A DNA stretch of 64,000 nucleotides from Streptomyces clavifer (GTDB taxonomy: Bacteria; Actinomycetota; Actinomycetes; Streptomycetales; Streptomycetaceae): the NCBI GenBank assembly GCA_014651175.1, contig BMWJ01000004.1, positions 248,001-312,000 on the forward strand, written 5' to 3'. Under the pieces are notes generated by a model. That model was given only the letters and a program-made list of their open reading frames with translations. It did no database searches and was not told where the DNA came from. The translations under genes and the position numbers were made by a program. This document shows positions 57,836-64,000 of the stretch, in pieces; positions within the stretch are counted from its first letter, which is position 1; every line of letters begins with the position of its first letter.

Positions 57836-59812
57836 TCAGTCCGAGAAGCCGGACGGGCCTCCGAAGATGTTGCCGTCCCCGCCGCCCGGCAGGGTCTGGA
57901 CGTTTACCGCGCTGTTCTTGTCGACCATCTGGCCCGCCTGCGGCTGGAAGCCGAGCACCCGCGCGTTGTCGTCCTTGGGACCCTGGACGTCGCCCAGCTG
58001 CAGACCGGCCTGAGCCAGTGCGGCCTTGGCCTCACCCAGCGTCTTGTTCTGCAGGTCCGGCACCGCCACCTGCTCCGGCTGAGCGGGGCCCTTGGAGACC
58101 TTGAGGACGATCTGGGCGTCCTTGGCCTGCTTGCTCGGCCCCGCCGGAGTCTGCCCGACGACCGTGTCCTTCGGCTGCTCCGAGTCGACGTCCTCGCGCT
58201 GGATGTTGGTGAATCCGATGCCCTTGAGCTGGGCCTCGGCCTCGGCGTAGGTGCGGTTGAGCACCGGCAGGTCCAGCAGGGCTTCCTTGGCCACCGTGAT
58301 CGTGACCTCGGAGTCCCTCTCCGCCTTCTCACCCGGCCCCGGGTCCTGCTTGATGACGGTGTCCGGGGTCTTCTCGGACTCGGCGGTGGCGACCTTCACC
58401 GTGAAGCCCTTGTCCTCGAGCTCCTTGCGGGCCGTGTCCTCGGACTTCTCCAGGATGTTCGGGACCTCGACCTTGGGCGCGCCGGAGGAGACGACGACCG
58501 TGATCGTGTCGCCCGCCTTCATCGTGCCGTCCGCCGGGGTCTGGCTGCAGATCTTGTTCTCGGCCTGCTCCTCGCAGGGCTCCTTCGGACCGACCTTCAG
58601 GACGATCTCGGCGTTGTCCGCCACTCCCTGCGCCTGCTCCACCGTGGAGCCGACCATGTTCGGGACATCGAACTCACCGCTGCCACCGCCGTTGGAGCCG
58701 AAGACCGAACGGCCGATCAGGATCGCACCGATGAGCACCAGGACACCCGCGACGATCAGCAGGATCGTCGAGGTGTTGCTCTTCTTCTGGCGCCGGCGGC
58801 CCGGCCGCTCGTCGTAGCCGTACCCGCCGTCGTCCGGGTTGACCGGGGGCAGCATGGACGTCTGGGCACTGGCCGGGTCCGTCGGGCGCAGGGCCGTAGT
58901 GGGCTGGTCGTTGCCGTAGGCGTCGTAGCCGCCGTAGCCCGCCGCACCCATCGCCGCCGTGGCGGCGACCGGCTGGCCGTCGAGGCAGGCCTCGATGTCG
59001 GCGCACATCTCGTCGGCCGACTGGTAGCGGTAGTCGGGGTCCTTGGTCAGCGCCTTCAACACGATCGCGTCCATCTCGGGCGTGATCTCGGGGTCGAAGT
59101 TGCTCGGCGGCTGCGGCTCCTCCCGTACGTGCTGGTAGGCGACCGCGACCGGTGAGTCCCCGACGAACGGAGGCCGGACCGCGAGCAGTTCGTAGAGCAG
59201 ACAGCCGGTGGAGTACAGGTCGGAGCGTGCGTCGACCTGTTCGCCCTTGGCCTGCTCCGGGGAGAGGTACTGGGCGGTGCCGATGACGGCCGCGGTCTGA
59301 GTCATCGTCATGCCGGAGTCGCCCATCGCGCGGGCGATGCCGAAGTCCATGACCTTGACCTGCCCGGTGCGCGTCAGCATGACGTTCGCCGGCTTGATGT
59401 CGCGGTGGACGATCTGGGCGCGGTGCGAGTACTCCAGCGCCTGGAGGATCCCGACCGTCATCTCCAGGATGCGCTCGGGCAGCAGCCTACGACCGGAGTG
59501 CAGCAGCTCTCTGAGCGTGGAGCCGTCGACGTACTCCATCACGATGTAGGGGATGGAGACACCGTCGACGTAGTCCTCGCCGGTGTCGTAGACGGCGACG
59601 ATCGCGGGGTGGTTGAGCGAGGCGGCCGACTGGGCCTCACGGCGGAACCGGGCCTGGAAGGACGGGTCGCGGGCGAGATCGGCCCGCAGCGTCTTCACAG
59701 CTACGGTGCGGCCGAGCCGGGTGTCGTGCGCGAGGTAGACCTCGGCCATGCCACCACGGCCGAGCACCGAGCCCAGCTCGTACCGGCCGCCGAGGCGACG
59801 CGGCTCTTCCAT
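57836..59812 (-). CDS. pknB: PASTA-domain serine/threonine protein kinase PknB
   Basis: Protein of 658 aa from ATG 59812 (MEEPRRLGGRYELGSVLGRGGMAEVY); an in-frame start 36 bp earlier is less likely. An intact kinase domain (HRDIKPANV, MDFGIAR, GTAQYLSPEQ) is followed by a juxtamembrane linker and one helix (ILLIVAGVLVLIGAILIG). Four extracellular PASTA repeats (FDVPNMVG, VEVPNILEK, LDLPVLNRT, VAVPDLQNK) complete it. It senses muropeptides or lipid II and controls wall synthesis. It is the last gene of the pstP-rodA-pbpA-pknB run. Confidence 0.97.
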   Translation of the reverse strand: MEEPRRLGGRYELGSVLGRGGMAEVYLAHDTRLGRTVAVKTLRADLARDPSFQARFRREAQSAASLNHPAIVAVYDTGEDYVDGVSIPYIVMEYVDGSTLRELLHSGRRLLPERILEMTVGILQALEYSHRAQIVHRDIKPANVMLTRTGQVKVMDFGIARAMGDSGMTMTQTAAVIGTAQYLSPEQAKGEQVDARSDLYSTGCLLYELLAVRPPFVGDSPVAVAYQHVREEPQPPSNFDPEITPEMDAIVLKALTKDPDYRYQSADEMCADIEACLDGQPVAATAAMGAAGYGGYDAYGNDQPTTALRPTDPASAQTSMLPPVNPDDGGYGYDERPGRRRQKKSNTSTILLIVAGVLVLIGAILIGRSVFGSNGGGSGEFDVPNMVGSTVEQAQGVADNAEIVLKVGPKEPCEEQAENKICSQTPADGTMKAGDTITVVVSSGAPKVEVPNILEKSEDTARKELEDKGFTVKVATAESEKTPDTVIKQDPGPGEKAERDSEVTITVAKEALLDLPVLNRTYAEAEAQLKGIGFTNIQREDVDSEQPKDTVVGQTPAGPSKQAKDAQIVLKVSKGPAQPEQVAVPDLQNKTLGEAKAALAQAGLQLGDVQGPKDDNARVLGFQPQAGQMVDKNSAVNVQTLPGGGDGNIFGGPSGFSD

Positions 59813-59980
59813 AACTGATCCAGCCCTCTCCGTCAGTCCCGACCGCACCCGTGTGTGGTCCGGCGGTGCGCTGTTCGCGCATACGCTACCGGGCGCGCCC
59901 GACGTGATCGCCCCGCACCCGTCAGCTGATATCCGACCGGTATCCCAATGTGCTGGTGTGGACAGAAGTTGTGACGGTTG

Positions 59981-61438
59981 TCACTTCTTTCCGTCGAGTA
60001 CCGCCGTCATCACATTCTTGGCGATCGGTGCGGCCAGGCCACCGCCGGAGATGTCGTCCCGGTTGGCGTTGCCGTCCTCGACGACCACGGCGACGGCGAC
60101 CGGGGAGCCGCTGTCCGTCCTGGCGTACGAAATGAACCAGGCGTACGGCTTCTCGCTGTTGTTGAGGCCGTGCTGCGCGGTCCCGGTCTTGCCACCGACA
60201 GTGACGCCGTCGATCTGCGCGTTGGTTCCCGTGCCGTTCTCGACGACGGTCTCCATCATCTGCTGCACCTTCTGGGCGTTCTCACCCGAGAGCGGCCGGC
60301 TGAGCTGCTCCTTCTCGTGGGTGTAGATGACGTCCAGGTTCGGTGCCTGCCGCTGGGCGACCATGTAGGGCTGCATCAGCTTGCCGTCGTTGGCGATGGC
60401 GGCGGCCACCATGGCCATCTGGAGCGGAGTGGTCCGGTTGGACGCCTGCCCGATACCCGCCATGGCGTTCTGCGGCCGGTTGTCCTTGGGGTAGACGCTG
60501 GCGTCGGCGCGGACCGGGGTGAAGATCTCCTCGTTGAAGCCGAACTTGTCGGCCTGCTCGATCATCTTGTCGTTGCCGAGGTCGTCGCTCAGCTTGCCGA
60601 AGACGGTGTTGCAGGACCAGCGCAGGGCCTCACGGAGCGAGGCGTCCTTGCACGGGATGCTGCCCTCGTTCTGCAGCAGGTTGGTCGACTGCGGCAGCCG
60701 CCAGGGCAGCGGGGAGTCCGTCTTCGCGTCGATGTCGGTGTAGAGGCCGTTCTCCAGTGCGGCGGCGGCCGTGACGACCTTGAACGTCGAGCCGGGCGGG
60801 TAGGTCTCCCGCAGGGCCCGGTTCAGCATCGGCTTGTCCTTGTCGTTCAGGAGCTTCTGCCGGGCGTCCGAGTCCTTGAGCGAGTTCCCGGCGAAGACCG
60901 AGGGGTCGTACGAGGGGGTGCTGGCCAGTGCCAGGACGGCGCCGGTCTGCGGGTCGATCGCCGCGACCGCGCCCTTCTTGTCCCCCAGCCCTTCGAAGGC
61001 GGCCTTCTGCGCGGCGCCGTTGAGGGTGGTGACGATGTTCCCGCCGGTCTTCTTCTCGCCGGTGAACATCGACAGTGTCCGGTCGAAGAACAGCTGGTCG
61101 CTGTTGCCGGTGAGGATGCCGTCCTCGATGTTCTCCAGCTGGGAGGAGTCGAAGGCCTGCGAGGAGTAGCCGGTGACGGGAGCCCACATGGGGCCGTTCT
61201 TCCAGACGCGCTTGTACCTGAAGTCGCTGTCGGTGGTCTCGACCGAGCCGGTGACGGGCACGCCGTCGACGATGATGTCGCCGCGCTCGTGCGCGTAGCG
61301 CTCGATCTCGACCCGGCGGTTGTGCTCGTTGGAGTTGAGCTCGTCGGCGCGGACGTACTGCAGGTAGTTGGTGCGCACCAGCAGGGCCAGGACCAGGATG
61401 CCGCAGAACATCGCGATCCGACGGAGCGGCTTGTTCAC
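59981..61438 (-). CDS. pbpA: Class B penicillin-binding protein PbpA
   Basis: Protein of 485 aa. A short cytoplasmic tail and membrane helix (about 7-23) precede a non-catalytic domain and the transpeptidase. Active-site motifs are Ser217-TFK, SCN (275-277) and KTGT (417-420). It cross-links peptidoglycan together with the adjacent SEDS protein. Its start overlaps the rodA stop, so the pair is translationally coupled. A 168-bp gap precedes pknB. Confidence 0.96.
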   Translation of the reverse strand: MNKPLRRIAMFCGILVLALLVRTNYLQYVRADELNSNEHNRRVEIERYAHERGDIIVDGVPVTGSVETTDSDFRYKRVWKNGPMWAPVTGYSSQAFDSSQLENIEDGILTGNSDQLFFDRTLSMFTGEKKTGGNIVTTLNGAAQKAAFEGLGDKKGAVAAIDPQTGAVLALASTPSYDPSVFAGNSLKDSDARQKLLNDKDKPMLNRALRETYPPGSTFKVVTAAAALENGLYTDIDAKTDSPLPWRLPQSTNLLQNEGSIPCKDASLREALRWSCNTVFGKLSDDLGNDKMIEQADKFGFNEEIFTPVRADASVYPKDNRPQNAMAGIGQASNRTTPLQMAMVAAAIANDGKLMQPYMVAQRQAPNLDVIYTHEKEQLSRPLSGENAQKVQQMMETVVENGTGTNAQIDGVTVGGKTGTAQHGLNNSEKPYAWFISYARTDSGSPVAVAVVVEDGNANRDDISGGGLAAPIAKNVMTAVLDGKK

Positions 61439-62835
61439 GGCCGGACCACCTGGGTCATCTCGGCGTCCGTGGAGGGCGCGGGGGCCGGAGCGGGACGACG
61501 GGCGGTGTCGCTGATTCTGATCAGGATGCCGATCAGGGCCCAGTTGGCGATCATGGACGAACCGCCGGCCGCGAGGAACGGCATGGTCATACCGGTCAGC
61601 GGGATGAGGCCCATGACACCGCCGGCGACGACGAAGACCTGGATGGCGAAGGCGCCGGAGAGACCGATGGCGAGGAGCTTGCCGAAGGGGTCACGGGCAG
61701 CGAGTGCGGTGCGGACACCGCGTTCGGCGATCAGGCCGTAGATGATCAGAACCGCCATCATCCCGGCGAGGCCGAGCTCTTCGCCGACGGTGGCGAGGAT
61801 GAAGTCGGAGTTGGCGGCGAAGCCGATCAGGTCGGAGTTGCCCTGCCCGAGACCGGTGCCGAGGGTGCCGCCTGATCCGAAGGCCATGAGTGACTTGGCC
61901 ATCTGCCCGCTGGCGGGAATCTTGCCCCAGCCCGCGAACGGGTCGAGCCAGGCAGTGACACGGTCCTGGACGTGCGGCTCGAAGGTGGCCACACCGACAG
62001 CGCCGGCTGCGGACATCAGCAGGCCGAAGACGATCCAGCTGGTGCGTTCCGTGGCGACGTACAGCATGACGACGAACATGCCGAAGAACAGCAGCGAGGA
62101 TCCGAGGTCGGTTTCGAAGACCAGGATGAGGATCGAGAAGGCCCAGACCATGAGGATCGGTCCGAGGTCACGGCCCCGGGGCAGGTAGAGCCCCATGAAG
62201 CGGCGGCTGGCGAGGGCCAGCGCGTCGCGCTTGACCATGAGATAGCCGGCGAAGAACACCGCAATGATGATCTTGGCGAACTCTCCCGGCTGGATCGTGC
62301 CGATACCAGGGAGCCGGATCCAGATCTTTGCGCCGTTCACGGCGGGGAAGAACATCGGCAGGATCAGCAGGACCAGTGCCACCACCATGGAGATGTAGGT
62401 GTAGCGCTGAAGGATGCGGTGGTCCTTCAGTGCGATCAGCACACCGACCAGCAGTGCCACGCCGACAGCGGAGAAGATCAGCTGCTTCGACGCGGCAGGT
62501 GCGTACGTCGTGAGCGCCTGCATCCTCTCCGATTGGTCCAGACGCCAGATGAGCGCCAGGCCCAGCCCGTTCAGCAGGGTCGCCAGCGGGAGCAGCAGCG
62601 GGTCCGCGTGCGGTGCGAATCTCCGTACGGCGAGGTGCGCGATGCCGCCGAGCAGGGCGAGGCCGAGCCCGTATCCGAGCATGCCGGCAGGCAGTTCGCC
62701 GTTGAGGGCGAGGCCGACGTTGGCGTACGCGAACACCGAGATGAGAACGGCGAAGACAACCAGCGCCAGTTCGGTGTTGCGGCGGCTCGGCGCGTCGATC
62801 GCGCCGATGGTCGTGGTGTTGGTGACAACGCTCAT
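61435..62835 (-). CDS. rodA: SEDS-family peptidoglycan glycosyltransferase (RodA/FtsW)
   Basis: Protein of 466 aa with about ten membrane helices. SEDS signatures are present: RLPGIGTIQPGEFAKIIIAVFFAGYL, the large loop with DLGSSLLFFGMFVVMLY, and PLTGMTMPFLAAGGSSMIANW. It polymerises lipid II and partners the class B PBP encoded next to it. RodA versus a sporulation FtsW-like role cannot be settled by sequence alone. Confidence 0.95.
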   Translation of the reverse strand: MSVVTNTTTIGAIDAPSRRNTELALVVFAVLISVFAYANVGLALNGELPAGMLGYGLGLALLGGIAHLAVRRFAPHADPLLLPLATLLNGLGLALIWRLDQSERMQALTTYAPAASKQLIFSAVGVALLVGVLIALKDHRILQRYTYISMVVALVLLILPMFFPAVNGAKIWIRLPGIGTIQPGEFAKIIIAVFFAGYLMVKRDALALASRRFMGLYLPRGRDLGPILMVWAFSILILVFETDLGSSLLFFGMFVVMLYVATERTSWIVFGLLMSAAGAVGVATFEPHVQDRVTAWLDPFAGWGKIPASGQMAKSLMAFGSGGTLGTGLGQGNSDLIGFAANSDFILATVGEELGLAGMMAVLIIYGLIAERGVRTALAARDPFGKLLAIGLSGAFAIQVFVVAGGVMGLIPLTGMTMPFLAAGGSSMIANWALIGILIRISDTARRPAPAPAPSTDAEMTQVVRP

Positions 62836-62858
62836 GGTGCTGGAGGCCCCCTACGGCT

Positions 62859-64000
62859 TTACTGCTTACCGCACTGCGGGACCAGCTTCTTCTCTTCCTC
62901 CGAGAGGCTGGGGCCGGGAGTGGGAGTCGCGGTCGTCTTGGTCCCCTCGGCGGGGGAAGTGGCGGAAGTGCTGTCGGCGGTGTCGGGCTTCTTGCTCTGG
63001 TCCTCGGCGGCAGTGCTGTCCGCTTCGGCAGCCCGACGCTGGGCGTCCTTCTTGCAGGCGGAGGCCTGCGCTTCGAGCTCGCCGACCTTCTTGCGGGCAT
63101 CAGTGAGGTTGCCCTCGGCGATCGTCGCCTCGACCTGCTTGCGCTGGTAGGGCGGGAGGTACTTCAGTTCGATCTCGGTGCTCTCTTCGACCTTCGAGAG
63201 CGAGACCCAGGCGAGGTCCTGGCTGATGCCGCGGTACAGCGCGACGTTCTCGTCCTTCGCGCCCACGTAGAACTGCGTCTGGGTCCAGCGGTAGCCGCCG
63301 TACACGCCACCGCCGATGACGGCCAGCGCCAGAACGATGTAGAACGACCGCTTCAGCCACCTCCGGCCGCCACGGGGTTTCACGAAGTCGTCATCGGCGT
63401 AGGAGTCGAAGGCGCCGTCGGGACCGGAGCCGTAACCCATGTCGTCGCCGCTGCCGGGCGGGCCGAAGCCTCCGGCGGGTGGCGGGACGGTGCGGCCGAG
63501 GCCGGCCGCGCGACCCGCGGGGGTCTCCATGGCTCCGCCGTCGCTCAGCTGGGCGGCCTGGTTCTCGGCGACGGCTCCGACGATGACCGGGGTGTCGGTG
63601 AGCTGCCCGGCCAGGGTGTCGTTGCTGTCGACGTCCAGGACGTCGGCGACGATGCAGGTGATGTTGTCGGGGCCGCCACCGCGCAGAGCGAGCTGGATGA
63701 GCTCCTGGATCGTCTCCTGCGGGCCCTGGTAGCTGGCCAGGGTCTCTTCCATCGTCTGGTGCGAGACGACGCCGGAGAGTCCGTCCGAGCAGATCAGGTA
63801 ACGGTCGCCCGCCCGGACCTCACGGACGGAGAGGTCGGGTTCGACGTGGTCGCCGCTGCCCAGTGCCCGCATCAGCAGGGAGCGCTGCGGGTGGGTGGTG
63901 GCTTCCTCCTCGGTGATCCTGCCCTCGTCGACGAGGCGCTGCACCCAGGTGTGGTCCTGGGTGATCTGCGTCAGTACGCCGTCGCGGAGCAGGTAGGCGC
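62859..64000 (-). CDS. pstP: PP2C-type protein phosphatase PstP (5' end outside window)
   Basis: Partial gene: the reading frame is open to the right edge (reading AYLLRDGVLTQITQDHTW into the first in-frame Met), so the start and metal-binding N-terminus lie beyond. Visible are SLLMRALGSGDHVEPDL, GDRYLICSDGLSGVV and GGGPDNITCIVADV of the PP2C fold. A membrane helix follows (KRSFYIVLALAVIGGGVYGGY), then an outer domain with an acidic, Ser/Thr-rich tail. It dephosphorylates PknB and its substrates and leads the operon with rodA, pbpA and pknB. Confidence 0.95.
   Translation of the reverse strand, partial: AYLLRDGVLTQITQDHTWVQRLVDEGRITEEEATTHPQRSLLMRALGSGDHVEPDLSVREVRAGDRYLICSDGLSGVVSHQTMEETLASYQGPQETIQELIQLALRGGGPDNITCIVADVLDVDSNDTLAGQLTDTPVIVGAVAENQAAQLSDGGAMETPAGRAAGLGRTVPPPAGGFGPPGSGDDMGYGSGPDGAFDSYADDDFVKPRGGRRWLKRSFYIVLALAVIGGGVYGGYRWTQTQFYVGAKDENVALYRGISQDLAWVSLSKVEESTEIELKYLPPYQRKQVEATIAEGNLTDARKKVGELEAQASACKKDAQRRAAEADSTAAEDQSKKPDTADSTSATSPAEGTKTTATPTPGPSLSEEEKKLVPQCGKQ

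Overview
The window is chromosomal DNA of a Streptomyces (very high GC with strong third-position GC bias, GTG/TTG starts, and the gene order known around oriC in this genus). It holds the replication origin and about 30 kb on each side. Nearly everything is core genome. I found no prophage, insertion sequence, CRISPR array or biosynthetic cluster, and no clearly new multi-gene system. The points worth a second look are mostly DNA-level signals: parS sites, DnaA boxes, a possible DnaA-trio, operators and hairpins, plus one decayed gene.

Layout. 1-2.0 kb: rpsF-ssb-rpsR-rplI on the minus strand, with two parS sites beyond rplI. 2.2-14.4 kb: a small membrane protein, a FemX-type aminoacyltransferase, an alanine-racemase-like protein, a GT87 membrane glycosyltransferase, a class A penicillin-binding protein, a PadR regulator with a near-ideal operator, inositol-phosphate synthase, an MFS transporter and the CCA-adding enzyme. 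14.6-24.1 kb: a plus-strand run of a DUF6049-type anchored protein, murJ, a membrane pseudokinase, sigM, its anti-sigma factor, trxB and trxA, the same order as mycobacterial mviN-sigM-rsmA-trxB2-trxC. 24.2-31.05 kb, minus strand: a GNAT protein, parB, parA, rsmG, khpB/jag, yidC, yidD, rnpA, rpmH. 31.4-43.9 kb, plus strand: dnaA, oriC, dnaN, gnd, recF, a dciA-like gene, gyrB, gyrA and a DUF3566 gene. 44.0-50 kb: tRNA-Ile, a small secreted protein, a DLW-39 peptide, a frameshifted pseudogene coupled to a secreted anchored protein, a Ser/Thr kinase, an HTH protein and tRNA-Ala. 50-64 kb: a DUF5324 protein, cyclophilin, rhomboid protease, crgA, a DUF881 protein, a small membrane protein, a pabA/trpG-type amidotransferase, two class E sortases, then minus-strand pstP-rodA-pbpA-pknB, with pstP cut by the right edge.

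How it fits together. DnaA, DnaN, gyrase, RecF and a DciA-like protein act at and around oriC. ParA and ParB segregate it through eight perfect parS sites, all on the left side between oriC and the left edge. MurJ, FemX, two penicillin-binding proteins, RodA, CrgA and the PknB/PstP pair form a cell-wall and growth-control set. SigM with its anti-sigma factor and the thioredoxin pair form a stress module; trxB carries a textbook SigR-type promoter. Start codons were mostly chosen from Shine-Dalgarno sequences, stop/start overlaps and known family N-termini. No searches were run.
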